From: Trachelipus rathkii
Taxonomy: Eukaryota; Arthropoda; Malacostraca; Isopoda; Trachelipodidae
Reading direction: 5' to 3'
Assembly (NCBI GenBank): GCA_015478945.1
Contig: JABUQX010028316.1
Span: 1 to 64,000 of the forward strand
Length of the DNA: 64,000 nucleotides
Shown: positions 46,720 to 57,463 of the stretch, piece by piece
How the letters are laid out: every line of letters begins with the position of its first letter
Position numbering within the stretch: the first letter of the stretch is position 1
Translations under genes and position numbers: made by a program
The notes under the pieces: model-generated
What the model was told of the DNA's origin: nothing
Databases searched by the model: none
What the model saw: the letters and a program-made list of their open reading frames with translations, nothing else

Positions 46720-48025
46720 GGAGTAAAAGTTAGTTAAAATATTTCGTTAAAATTTCAAATTCGTTGTGCATATTAATATAACTGGAAGATAAATGATAGG
46801 CACGATAAAGAGGTTTTTACACTATTACATTTGTAATTGAATGGAATATGACTAAAAAAGTTCATTACTAAATTAGTAAAAAGTTTTTTACCGAAAAATT
46901 GAAATGGAATGGTTAATTATTATTATGTTTTGAAATTTATAGTTTAAAAATGGTAAAGAGTTATTTTCTTCTTCTCCTTCAGTAAGTTAAATATTGGTCA
47001 GTTGATTAATCTTCCTCACCGTCTTAAGATAGCCTAAAAAGGTGCGACTTCTTTCTTTATTTAGAAAAACGGCAAATGAAATTTACCTCTTAGACCCTCG
47101 TCCGAATAATTTGTTCGCTTATCCCTTCTGACAATTTCCAACCATAACGATTCATAATGACACAAGAAAACGTTAGCCAATGTGGCGCTTTAAGTGGAGA
47201 GCCCATCGCTAAGAATCGGTTTTGAATGTTAATTATTTTTAAAGAAAACTGTGTCATTGTGGTATTTATAAAGTTCTTTGAATTCTTGCTTTGAAAATCC
47301 CTCAAAGTTATCTACGGCTTCGAAGATTTTATCCAATAAAATGTTTACTGCTTCGTGAGTAGGATATTAGTATATAAAGACTACAATGGTCAAAAACTAG
47401 TCATGTCATCATTTTCAATTTCACCGTTTGTATCTAATGAATCTTTAAAGGAGTATGAATTTTTATTGTATATTCGTTTGTGAAAAATGAAATAATGGGA
47501 AGTAAAAATTTAGCTAGTTTATAGCTGTGGGTATTAAAAGCAGCCAATATTGGTCGAAATGGCAAATTGGGTTTGTGCACTTTAGGCAGTCCATAAAGAA
47601 TACCTGGTGACGATTCTCTGGAATATATTTCGTTAAATGCGTCCTTACTTAATTTTATTCGTCGCTAAGCTTAAATAGAAATTATTTCTCCCTATCTTTG
47701 TGCCAATTTTAGAGATAAACACAGGAATTCCCCCACCAACATTTGACTCTTCTTAAATTTTTCGAAATATCAGATAGAATATCATTCATTCTTCTTGTTA
47801 TAGTCTCTCTATTCAACAGAAAAACTACACCGTGCCCTTCTGGTTGGTTGTTGCAATGGTTAATGATGTATTCATTTTTTAAAATTTTTTAAAGTGACGG
47901 AAATTGATTTTTCATCAAGATATGAATAGAGCTTAAAATATATAAGGCAATTAAGTTTGGTAGAAAAGCCAGATGTTTATCCTGTCGTTAGGCGTATCAA
48001 AATCAATTCTGATATTTCACAGAAG
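46720..48025 (-). pseudogene. Penelope copy 1 RT, frameshifted
   Basis: RT motifs appear in the order expected: fingers ('GLPKVHKPNLPFRPILAAF', near 47590), palm with 'THEAVNILLDKIFEA', then 'FLAMGSPLKA'. After 'FHLPFFLNKERS'-like remnants where YVDD should be, 'FLGYLKTV' and a 'NNSLPFLN' segment lead to the thumb. At least four shifts occur between 48025 and 46700. The N-terminal region upstream of the fingers could not be read. Confidence 0.75.
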
Positions 48026-48049
48026 GTTTCACGACATATATAGTATATA

Positions 48050-48170
48050 TATATATATTATAAATAAGAGAATCAAAGTTCTGAACATTTATTTCCTTGA
48101 TTAAAATCGACGTTCCGAGAAATAACGTTTTTCATCTTCAGGATAATAAATAGAATGATAAAAAATAAAA
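48050..48170 (-). repeat. Penelope terminal repeat, junction of copies 1 and 2
   Basis: Same orientation as 45440-45560. The minus strand reads 'ATCCTGAAGATGAAAAACG' then 'TTATTTCTCGGAACGTCG'. It separates the divergent copies 1 (-) and 2 (+). Confidence 0.8.
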
Positions 48171-48179
48171 AATAATTTT

Positions 48180-49906
48180 TATTAAAGATTTATTAATGAC
48201 ACGTTTATGCTGTTTTCCAGTAAAGAAAAAGTCCAACCTTTTTTTAAACTATCTTAATAATCAATTGACCAATATTATCTTTACTAAGGAAGAAGAAGCA
48301 AATAAAGCTTTACCATTTTTGGATCTATTAATTTCAAAACATAATAATAACCATTCCATTTCAATCTACTGAAAAAAAAACTTTTACTAATTTACGTCTC
48401 AACTTTTTTAGTCACATTCCATTCAATTACAAATGCAATAGTGTTAAAATCATGCTTTATCGTGCCTATCATTTATCATCTAATTATATTAATATGCACA
48501 ACGAATTTGAAAATTTAACTAAATATTTTAATTCCAACTTTTATCGAACCTTAATTTTACGCCTAATTAACTCTTTGAAAAACGTTGGAGATCCGAAGAT
48601 AAGTATAACTACTGTTCAGAAAAAAATTTAATACATAAAGTTCCCTTTTTAATGAAAATATTTACACAAAGTTAAACAAAGATTTGTCCTATATTTTATC
48701 ACGTTACTTTCCACAACTTAATATTAAATTAGTCTATTCTTCAGATTTTAAAGAGTTGCATCCTTCCTTAATCACAAGGACAGAATCCCTCGTGCTCTCC
48801 GTTCATGTGTAGTACTGTATATAAATATGTTTGTGACCACGAATAAGGTCTATCGTTGGCAGCCAAGGCGCCCTCTCTCATCAGTCAGAATTGATGAGCA
48901 TCGAGGCGTTTTTTCAGAACGGGAAAATCCCATTTGGTGCCGTCCGCCTTCTCAGCATCAGAGACCACTGCGACACACATGGAGATTAATAAAACCACCT
49001 GATTTTGAAATATTAGCCCAAGCTAACCATTAATTAGACTTACGAATATTAGAGTCACTTTATTATACAAATTAATATCCTCAATTAAATAAAGATACTG
49101 GACCTTTTAAGCTGCAGTTATTTTAATATGAGAATATAATAATTTTTTTTTTAACACTTTTGTTTTTGATTTTTGTTTTATTAACACATCTTTTTTCGTA
49201 TCACAGAAGGGACTTTTATTACTTTTTTACTATCTATTAAATTTGTACCATTTTTTATTTTTGCTTTATTTTTTTAATATTATTATTCTTTTATTATTTA
49301 TTATTATTATTAATATATTCAATTATTATTATTATTAATTATTTTTTTATAATATTATTATGTTATTATTATTTTATTATTAATTATTTTATTATTTTAT
49401 TATTAATTATTTTTATTATTTATATTTTTATGTTAGTATTTAATTGTAGGTGTCATTATTGTTTGTTATTTGTTTTTGTTTTTTTGTTATTGTATTAATT
49501 GTTTTGTTATTATTGTTATTAAATTATTATTAGTTATTATTATTTTTTATTATTATTATTATTTTTTTTATTACTATTATTATTATTTGTTTTAATTATT
49601 AATAATTATTATTTAACACTGCTTTTATATATTCTTATCAAGACATTTTTCAACTACTAAATAGATAATTATTAAACAGCCAACCAACTAACTTGTTAAC
49701 TACAATAGCCTACTTTAGCCTGATTTGACTTTTCATATATTTGTCACATTTAGAGATTAGTGGAATGTTTTAGAATTTGAACCTTTTACTTGTTATTTTA
49801 TTTTATTAATATTTTATCATTCTTTATCCTGGATGATCGAGAAACGTTATTTTCTCGAAACGTCGATTCTGAATAAAGGAATAAAAATGTTCAGAGCTTT
49901 GATTCT
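48180..49906 (+). mobile_element. Penelope-like element copy 2, 5'-truncated
   Basis: Plus-strand frames start at 'RFINDTFMLFSSKEK' (48183), which corresponds to the RT active-site RYVDDTF motif, decayed. They continue 'NIIFTKEEEANKALPFLDLL', 'LRLINSL', 'GDPKISITTVQKK' and a degenerate GIY-YIG end ('RIDEHRGVFSERENPI', 48860-48930). The 3' UTR is homologous to copy 1's, including 'ggaccttttaagctgcagtt' and a long ATT tract (49280-49620). It ends in a terminal repeat at 49800-49906. Only the 3' 60% of the element is present, as expected of abortive reverse transcription. Confidence 0.8.
49800..49906 (+). repeat. Penelope terminal repeat, copy 2 3' end
   Basis: Complement of the repeats at 45440 and 48050: 'cgagaaacgttattttctcg', 'aaacgtcgattct' and 'tttgattctctta'. 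The stem-forming 'cgagaaa'/'tttctcg' is intact. A TA array follows. Confidence 0.8.
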
Positions 49907-49966
49907 CTTATATATATATATATATAGTATATATATATATATATTAATATATATATATAATCCACC

Positions 49967-50000
<34 letters not shown>

Positions 50001-50039
50001 ATATATAGATATACTTATATATATATATATATATATATA
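49907..50039. repeat. (TA)n array
   Basis: TA repeats abutting the Penelope end. Confidence 0.95.
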
Positions 50040-50169
50040 CAAAACCCTCTTTGCTTCAAATTCAGGATATAAAACTTCTCGCCTTTCATCGGCTGTTTTA
50101 CATCTCCCATTCCCTGAGGTTTTGAAATCCTATTTTCACCTCGATTGTACTAGACATTTGGTGCTATCT

Positions 50170-50650
50170 TCTATCAATGTTTGAAATTAATCCATAGCAT
50201 AGTTTTTTATTTATAAGCATAATAATTAACATATTAATGTAGGCTTCTATTTTGAACCAAAATTGCATTTTTCGTGACCTTGCTTTTCCTCGATGTCCTT
50301 CGGTCTTTAATGACGATTGAAGAGTGGGAGTTTGCCAGGTCAATCCTTACATATTAAATTATAATTTGTATAAGTTTTTTTGACTTCAAATGGAGAGATC
50401 AATCATAGGTCATATTTTGACCATTTGCTTATCAACTTTGTATATCTCAAATTTTTTTCTCTTTTACTTTGTCCACAAACTTGAAATTAGTTTCATAATG
50501 ATCAAAAAATTATATATATTTTAAATTAATATTTATTCCTAATTACAAGGAAAAGTTATTAATTAATCTTCTATGACCCATAAAAGCATCAAGTTTACAA
50601 CGTGTGAATGATGCAAGACGCCGCTATTGAGAATTATTAACTAATTGTTT
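50170..50650. repeat. Dispersed repeat copy C
   Basis: Colinear with 56775-57310: 'tttgaaattaatccatagca' with 'tttgaaatcaatccgtaata', and 'attaatcttctatgacc' with 'ttaattttctatgacag'. 'atcaagtttacaacgtgtga' pairs with 'acaagttttaaacttgtga'. It covers the distal part of the same repeat whose proximal part is at 39930-40785. Confidence 0.55.
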
Positions 50651-50820
50651 GAACAAACCACGTAAATTCAAATAATGTAATATTCATGTGTTGCATAGTA
50701 TTATTTTTGCTATCCTTTGGTATTATTTTAATAATTTTAAAACCAATCAATTAAATTGATGTTTTTCGTTAAAAATACCCGTTAGAAACCGCCTTGTGGG
50801 TTTTTCGTTTCGCAAAAAAG

Positions 50821-50917
50821 GTATATATTATATATATTATATATATATTATAATATATCCACTGTTATCTTTATAATATATATATATTATATATTATATA
50901 TATATATATATATATAA
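50821..50917. repeat. (TA)n array
   Basis: TA with slips; the 3' boundary of the ORF remnant at 50.92 kb. Confidence 0.95.
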
Positions 50918-50919
50918 CA

Positions 50920-51570
50920 TTTCTCGCCAACTTTTTTACAACAATACTCAATCTCATTCCACCTCGTTACTTGGGAACTAAAATTGTGTTTGATCAAATA
51001 TGAAAATATTCTTATCTTTAATTCCATTTCTGTTCTCACACTTTCATCAGCTAGTCTTTGAATTGAACGTATAGAATCTTTTGATATCAGAACGGGAACT
51101 TGACGGTTTTCTTTCCCTGGGACATATGCTAATTTATATAACTTCAATACTTAACGATCTTCCTTTTTAATCTTTTTTTCATAGCTTCAGTAATCCACAC
51201 ATCATTTGCAGAATCTTTTCAATTATCCAAAGTTAACTTTGCCGCTTCATTTCTCTATGACCATTTAGAAATGTTAATCTACAAATTACTGTCCTTCTAG
51301 CTAACACGTGTTTTTTTTCCATTCATATGTTTTAATAGCGTCTAATTTTTTTCAATTTTTTACCTAAATACGTATGAACATTGTCGACATCTTGGGTAGG
51401 CAAGTTTTTAGGTTTAGTGAGCTCTGAAAGTTTACAATTTACATGGATTTGTGCCTCACCAAAGTGTAACTCCCATTTTAACTTTTGTTCGTCTATAAAT
51501 TTCTTGATGTTCTTAAGTTCATCTTTATTTGCATTCGAATTAAAGAGCATTTTAAGATATTTTTCATAAG
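50920..51570 (-). pseudogene. Uncharacterised repeat-type ORF
   Basis: Minus-strand frames: 51332-51550 reads 'MLFNSNANKDELKNIKKFID', then 'EQKLKWELHFGEAQIHVN', 'LTKPKNLPTQDVDNVHTYLG'. 50887-51147 reads 'YKLAYVPGKENRQVPVLIS', then 'LADESVRTEMEL' and 'WNEIEYCCKKVGE'. I recall a multi-copy invertebrate protein family with this order (K-L--P---D---L--YL, then YK-AY--GKG-----PVLI). Some of its members end in an R-H-x-x-H-MGH type block suggestive of tyrosine recombinases; that block is absent here. Between the frames are several stops. Function is unknown, probably mobile. Confidence 0.5.
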
Positions 51571-51784
51571 CTTTTAATTTAAAGACAGTTTGAAGCTTAT
51601 TTGACAGTCCTGATTGAGTTATATTGCTGGTGGAAAATATTTTCCATCATAAATATTTAAGACTTGAGCTAAAGAAGAAAATTACTTTTTTATTATTAGA
51701 TACTTTTTGCTTAAACAACAATTATTTTTTTTGTTCATTTATTTTTTTAATGAATTTTTAAAAGATGTAAATATTAGTGATACA

Positions 51785-51895
<111 letters not shown>

Positions 51896-51925
51896 TATGG
51901 TTTGGCACTAGCCTACTAGCCACTT

Positions 51926-52385
51926 TGATGACTGCTATTTCTGCCTCAAAGGTAGAGGGATTTTCAAATAATACAAAATCAAATATAGTTTATCCTGCTC
52001 TTTCATCTGAATTTCGGCCACTACTACATGGACCTGAACTTCCAGTGTCTAAGTCACCAATGGACTTACAAGAATTCAATATCCCTGAAGTGGAAACTGT
52101 TGAGGAAATTGAAGCATCAACATCAATTGTCCCGTCCTTCGTTCCATTTCATGAGAGGATACCTCATCTCGTTCAACAAAGAGAGCTCGACGATCTAGTA
52201 GAAGATTTAGATCTCGGCAAAGGACAAGCTGAACTCTTAGAATCTAGGCTGTTGCAGTGGAATTTGTTGGCAACATGCACTAGAATTTATGTATATAGAC
52301 AAAGACATGAGCGAATTTCAAAATATTTCACCATGTAGCGATTGGAATGTGTGTATACAAATATTGACGGTTTTATGGCTGAAAT
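51926..52385 (+). pseudogene. Repeat protein family, N-terminal part
   Basis: The plus frame begins 'MTAISASKVEGFSNNTKSN' and includes 'FVPFHERIPHLVQQRELDDL', 'VEDLDLGKGQAELLESRLLQ' and 'WNLLATCTRIYVYRQRHE'. It then stops at 52336, and a shifted frame reads 'CVYTNIDGFMAE'. The last 120 bp are homologous to 32640-32770, where the rest of the same protein follows. So this copy is cut after the N-terminal third by the tandem repeat at 52383. The family is uncharacterised and multi-copy in invertebrates. Confidence 0.65.
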
Positions 52386-52910
52386 ACTTTTTTAGATGAA
52401 AAATTTATTGCCAGAAGACGTGCTGAACAATATTCAAATAGGGCACAAACCTTAGTTAGATTCGCATCCGGAGTCTGAGCCGGATCCTGGGTATGAATTT
52501 TTTTCAAGAAATATTTTTTTAGGTGAAAAATCTATTGCCAGAAAACGTACTGAACAATGTTCAAATTTTCTAGAAAGCTTAGTCGGATCCAAAGTCGGAA
52601 ACAGAACCGGTTCCGGACCCTGAGTAGTATAATTTTTTTCTTGAAATATTTTTTTATAGCGAAAAATTTGATGCTACACGTTGAGCTGGACAATTTTAAA
52701 TAGTGCGAACCTGTTTGTCGGGATCCGAGCAGCAACCGGACTATGAAACTGAACCGGATCCTGGGGTATGATTTTTTGTCAAGAAATATTTTTTATCCGG
52801 AAATATTTAAATTGACAGAAAGACGTGTTAAACAATTTTCAAACACTGCAGAAACCGTAGTTGGAGCCGGAGCGGGAACTAGAGTAAAAAAAATATTTTT
52901 CTTTTGGGTT
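52383..52910 (+). repeat. Four tandem ~130-140 bp units with splice-like edges
   Basis: Units begin with 'tttttttag' or similar, then 'gaaaaatttattgccagaa', 'cgtgctgaacaat-ttcaaa', 'gaaaccttagt-gga' and 'ccggatcctgggtatga', then 'tttttcaagaaatat'. Landmark spacing is about 130, 136 and 141 bp (52398, 52528, 52664, 52805). Each unit looks like a small exon: a T-tract plus AG before it and a GGTATGA donor-like end. Frames are not conserved between units, so coding is doubtful. The array directly interrupts the repeat-protein fragment. Confidence 0.75.
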
Positions 52911-52943
52911 GTAAAAGAAATCAAAAGCTGGAATTGATCTATT

Positions 52944-53047
52944 TTGAATATATATATATGATATATATGATATATATATATATATATTATATATATATAT
53001 CTACTATATAATATATATATAATAATATATATATATATAGTAATATA
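52944..53047. repeat. (TA)n array
   Basis: TA with slips; the left border of the SINE pair. Confidence 0.95.
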
Positions 53048-53049
53048 TG

Positions 53050-53286
53050 GTGTTGGTTGGAATCCCTGCTGGGTCTACATAGCATTCTGCTGGGGTGCCT
53101 CCTGGGTACAGGACTAACAATCAAAGCAAGCAACCTCCGCATGCCAACCATGCGTGTTGCTGGACAAATTTGCATGATTGAGTGCGAAGGGAAATTTCAC
53201 TCGCGCCAGGACTTGAACCATTGACAACAGCGTCGCCGTTAGACAATGTACAGGAGGCTCTACCACTAATCCGATCCGCCTCCCCA
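53050..53286 (-). repeat. tRNA-derived SINE, copy 1
   Basis: The minus strand starts GGGGAGGCGGATCGGATTAG, then 'TGGTAGAGCCTCCTG' (A box) and 'AATGGTTCAAGTCCTGGCG' (B box GGTTCAAGTCC, perfect to consensus). A body of about 160 bp ends 'ACCCAGCAGGGATTCCAA'. The A to B box spacing fits a tRNA head with a split anticodon arm. RNA polymerase III transcription is expected from the boxes (inference). Confidence 0.75.
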
Positions 53287-53376
53287 GATACAGAATTTTC
53301 TCGGGAACAGGAATTGAAGTCCCCGCTTCGATATCACTGCCTGCTTTGAAACACGGTACTTATTTTAAATCCATAG

Positions 53377-53619
53377 AAGGGTGCATGGAAACCGCCCTGC
53401 TAGGTAGTTAACGGCATCCTGCTGGGGTGTCCTGTTTACAGAAACCCCAAACCAAAAGTTTCAGGCAACGGCGAACATGGGCAACAACATTGCTTGTTGC
53501 GACAAATTTGCAATATAAGAAAAAATTTACTCGCCTCAAGGACTCGAACCATTGACAACAGTGTCGGCTTTAAACTTGTACAGGAGGCTCTATCACTAGT
53601 CTGAACCGCCTCTCCCCCA
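53377..53619 (-). repeat. tRNA-derived SINE, copy 2 in tandem
   Basis: Same structure as copy 1: minus 'GAGAGGCGGTTCAGACTAG', 'TGATAGAGCCTCCTGTAC' and B box GGTTCGAGTCC, ending 'CACCCCAGCAGGATGCCG'. Both copies are preceded (minus) by 'GCAGTGATATCGAA' and a 'CTCGGAACAG'-type phrase, so the repeated unit is about 330 bp and the pair is a tandem dimer rather than two insertions. Confidence 0.75.
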
Positions 53620-53656
53620 AAAAAGGCATCTCGGAACAGCTTTTCGATATCACTGC

Positions 53657-53786
53657 TTATATATAATATATATCATAATAAATATATAAATTATATATCC
53701 TATTATGAGATAATATATATATATATATATATTATATATATGATATATCTAATATAAAAAAAAAAAAAAAAAATATATATATATGA
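53657..53786. repeat. (TA)n array with A tract
   Basis: TA repeats interrupted by 'aaaaaaaaaaaaaaaaa' near 53760; the right border of the SINE pair. Confidence 0.9.
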
Positions 53787-54357
53787 GAAGTTTTTTTTGC
53801 CGTTGGAAAAAAGAAATAATATTTTGAAATGTTTATTTGTTTTTCTAACGCTTCATTTTTTCTTACTGAAAGGTCACAAAAAATTCCTTAAAAAAAAACA
53901 ATTTTATTACCTTCAAATTTAGTACCAACCTTACATATAAACAAAGACTGACTTTTATATTAAATATTTTGTTATAACGTTAATGTGGTGTCAGCCATGC
54001 TTGACTATTTTTCCTTCAATAATTTTGAATACTTTTCAGAGATTGTCAAAGACTTTTTTTTTTAAATATGGTCTAAATTAAATTTATTACTACACTAAAT
54101 TGGAGTATTTTAGTGCAAGAGGCATTGAAATAACTTTAAAGTCAAAAATTCATAATTCCACTTCTTCCAAAAAAAATTTTTTTGTTTTATTTTTGTTTTT
54201 TTGCCCATAAAATAAAAGATACCATAGTTTATTCACGAAAAAACGTTTTCTGTCGACAGATTTTATTAGTTCGGATTTTATAATAGCCTCTCCTTAAAAC
54301 TAATATTCTAATTTAAAAGTACCAACTTTTCAGGTTCTAAACAATTTTTAAGCCTGT
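53787..54357. other. No genes seen
   Basis: AT-rich, many T runs; no frame or element recognised. Confidence 0.4.
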
Positions 54358-54498
54358 GAATATATATATATTATATATATATATATTTGAAGGATATGAT
54401 ATTTAGTATATACATATAATATTGATATATATATAATATATAATATATAATATATATATAATTATATATATATATATATTTATAATATATATATAATG
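54358..54498. repeat. (TA)n array
   Basis: TA with many slips. Confidence 0.95.
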
Positions 54499-54872
54499 TT
54501 GTGAAAGGTTATGCATAAGTTTGGTTAAGCATTGTTTGATTATGGATTTAATTGTTTTAATCAAATAATACTTAACACCTATCATAACCATCCTAACGCT
54601 ACTGACTAGGCAATACATACATACGCAAACTATAAACAAAACAATACTTAAACGTCTCCAAAACAAAACTTAATTCAAAGAACAACAAACAACAATAAAA
54701 TATTCTACATTTATAATTAAACTGGATATCTCAAGATTGCAAAGTATTGTTTTGTTTATTGTGCTTATGTTTTCCTAGACAGTGTTTTTCTCTTTTTTTC
54801 TTTAACTTTATTACAAAAACAATTACATCCATAAGTCTAAAATTAAAAATACACAATAAAATTAAATAAACA

Positions 54873-55642
54873 TCAATCTGCTGGTTCATCAGTAGTAATC
54901 CTTGTTGAGAATCCTCCTTCTGATGCTTCGAAATCATTTTCAGTGAAGATATCAGCATGCATAGATATAGTCATCTGAATGTTTGGATATGCACCTTTCG
55001 ATGGCATTTCTTGCAGTGCTTCCAACATTGGCTGTATCCAGATGAATTGATTAATATAATTGATATTACTTATTTTCCACTACTTCATGAACTTTTCTTT
55101 CTTCATTCCTGGCTACACTTCCAGTTCTTGATGATTTGTTTGATTAAAGTTCCTGTCTGTGAAGCATTAGTGATGGTGTGCCAAAAAACATTATATAATA
55201 CGCCACACCAGAAAAGTGGATCAAATGTTCGATCATCGGGAATGCAAGAAGTAAATGTGCCACAGTTAACTACAAGTGGAATCTTTCTTATCATTTGTCT
55301 TCCTTTCAGGTGCACACGCTGAAACATGTAATCTGGGAGTGCTGCAGGAATCATCAGTGCTATTCGTCCAAGAGTCACGTCATCTGGTCCAGGATTCTGT
55401 TTTCTTGTGATCCCAAGTTTTGAGACTGCTTCGTTGATCATTTGGATTTGTCCAGGATCTTTCATGTTATTTAGTATTTTATCCAGAGAATAACCCCTGA
55501 TGTGAATTAATTTATCTAAGACTCTAACATACTTCTTAAAGTCTGCGAGTGTCCCAACTTGACCTTTTAGTTTTGAGAACATTCTTCTAAGATCAAGCCC
55601 TTCATATACGAAATGCTGCCACCCCTCATGAATAGCAAACCC

Positions 55643-55660
<18 letters not shown>
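54873..55660 (-). pseudogene. Endogenous viral element: phenuivirus-like nucleoprotein
   Basis: The main minus frame (55103 to about 55645; an internal ATG lies at 55582) contains 'FVYEGLDLRRMFSKLKG' and later 'NPGPDDVTLGRIALMIP'. Both resemble conserved blocks of the nucleoprotein of Phenuiviridae/Tenuivirus type (Pfam Tenui_N family), which coats the viral RNA. After a stop near 55103, coding composition continues in shifted frames to a stop at 54873-54875. Total coding length is about 250-260 codons, near the usual size of this protein. At least two frameshifts break it. The N-terminus is cut by a TA array. Wenriviruses of shrimp belong to this family, which fits the suspected host. No other viral gene was seen nearby. 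The identification rests on motif memory and needs a profile search. Confidence 0.65.
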
Positions 55661-55714
<54 letters not shown>

Positions 55715-55716
55715 AT
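55646..55716. repeat. (TA)n array cutting the viral fossil
   Basis: Nearly pure TA. The coding frame of the viral fossil runs into it from the left, so the N-terminus is lost or displaced here. Confidence 0.95.
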
Positions 55717-55784
55717 ATAAATTGTTTTCATTTTTTTCTCAATTTGTGGAGAGATTGATGATCAGTCATGTGTTATGTGAGCAA

Positions 55785-57310
55785 ATGATTTGTATTGCGC
55801 GGGTATTTGGCCTGAATTTTGTTTTGGGAAATCGTGAGTACAATGCCCATCTTGTAAATATTACTCTTAAAAGACTACTTTTGTATATAAAATTAGAAAT
55901 AATTAGTATATAATAAACATATACCACAACATACAGTATTGTATATACAATATTATGATACTGTACTAAAATTGCCGCTGCAGCCAATCAGCCAACTTGT
56001 TTCGGAGGCTGGTTTCGTGACGTCACCCATGACATATTCGGAAGGAAACTTTCACTTTCGTTACATGTAATATTTATAATTGAACACATGGTAGTACATT
56101 AATTAATGTAACCCCTTTAATAATTATTTGAATTTGGTACTTGCTCCAGAGACAGACTTTATGTCTCTTCATATGCCATTTAAAGGGTTTTACCATATAA
56201 TTTATAGTTTTTAAGTTATTCAAGAAATTGGTTAAATCCCTTTATAAATTAAAATTTAAATATGTAATAATTTAAAACACATCAGCTTGTGTTCTCAGTG
56301 CAAATCCCATTGAAAAACATTAAATATTAACCGAAAATATTCGATTTTGAAGTCGGTCAAAATTTACTACCAAAAAACAAGCCATGCTGCAATGTTTCAA
56401 CACCTAAGAGTAAACTAATGGTTTAAATTTGTTTATCTCTTCAAAAACCGCACCATCATGTGTGGTTGTATATAAATCATCAGGGTTTGAAGTTTGAAAC
56501 CACTCTGGTCAACAGAAACCATTTAAAACCTAAAATAGGGGTTAGAGTCTCCCCTTTTAAATTTTTATATTTTTGACATCATTTATCCCTTAGTTAACTT
56601 AAAGAACATGGGTGCACCAAGTTTAATGCAGATAACATATGTGCTTCTATAAAAACGGATATATATCCTTCCGGTGGAAAGAAAATTATTTTTTCTTGGA
56701 AATTTCACTTTGATTTCTATTCTAAATTCTAAATTTTGACATTTGCACCAGATGTTAAAAACACATTAATTTACATTTTTTCAAAGTTTGAAATCAATCC
56801 GTAATATATTTTCTTTATATAAACCATTGCAATTGATATGTCAAAGTTGGGCTTTTCATTTTTTTTCAAAAAGTTACAATTTCAAACTTTTTACTCCTTC
56901 CACTGTCCTGTGGATTCTAAAGGGATGTAAGGGGGGGGGGGGAGGAAGGTGTTAAATTAATCTTCATATATTGTTCTTCGACTCGTATAAGTACCTCTGC
57001 TTAATTTAATTTAACAAGGTCAATTTTTTGGTCAGAATTGACCTCAAATTTATTTTTATTTTTATTTTATTTTTTGGAAAGTTTTAAGTTTTATCTCTTT
57101 TACTCTAGGTACATAATCAAACTTTATATCAATTTGTTCAGAATTTTTTCCTGATCATTTTAATATCTATTTACTAGTAATGTTGAACCTTAGTTACTAT
57201 TAAAATTTATTAGTTAATTTTCTATGACAGTAATTAGACAAGTTTTAAACTTGTGATTTGATATCAAATGTCGCCAGATTATTTATTGTATATTTTTATT
57301 AATAAACTAC
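55785..57310 (-). repeat. Dispersed repeat copy B with promoter-like motifs
   Basis: The first 860 bp are colinear with 39930-40785 and the last 530 bp with 50170-50650, so this is the longest of three copies. On the minus strand it lies directly upstream of the viral fossil. It contains CCAAT (55984-55988), TGACGTCA (56018-56025) and an ISRE-like ggaaactttcactttc (56044-56059). Whether these are used as a promoter cannot be told from sequence. No coding frame is supported in it. Confidence 0.65.
56018..56059 (-). promoter_or_regulatory. CRE and ISRE-like motif pair
   Basis: TGACGTCA at 56018-56025 and GGAAACTTTCACTTTC at 56044-56059 (TTTC-x2-TTTC spacing as in interferon-response elements bound by IRF proteins). 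Copy A keeps the CRE and the following 'acatattcg', but its ISRE half is degraded. A CCAAT box sits 30 bp away. Confidence 0.4.
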
Positions 57311-57463
57311 ATTGTTTTATGCAATATTAAATTTATATATTGTAAATAATTTACTTTAGCTGCCTTTTCGTGTTAATTCTGTAATATTTTGTGAAAAATT
57401 TGTTAAATTGCTTAATAGACAAAATGTTAATTGTCAACCGTATTTTTCGTCAGACTTCCTTGG

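Larger units (their letters stand above)
45440..48170 (-). mobile_element. Penelope-like element copy 1
   Basis: Direct terminal repeats at 45440-45560 and 48050-48170 ('ataagagaatcaaag', then 'atcgacgttycgaga') bracket a minus-strand pol. RT motifs are 'PGILYGLPKVHKPNLPF' (47562-47612), 'HEAVNILLDKIFEAVDNF' (about 47330) and 'AMGSPLKA' (47190-47212), while the YVDD box is not recognisable. The ORF ends with a GIY-YIG endonuclease (46266-46692). The 3' UTR of about 700 bp contains a long ATT/ATA-rich tract (45740-46020). Penelope elements transpose by target-primed reverse transcription; this copy is inactive through frameshifts. Confidence 0.85.

Noticed and set aside
53050..53619. Functional tRNA genes at the two B boxes
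   Set aside because: Anticodon arms do not fold and long non-tRNA bodies follow, so they are SINEs.
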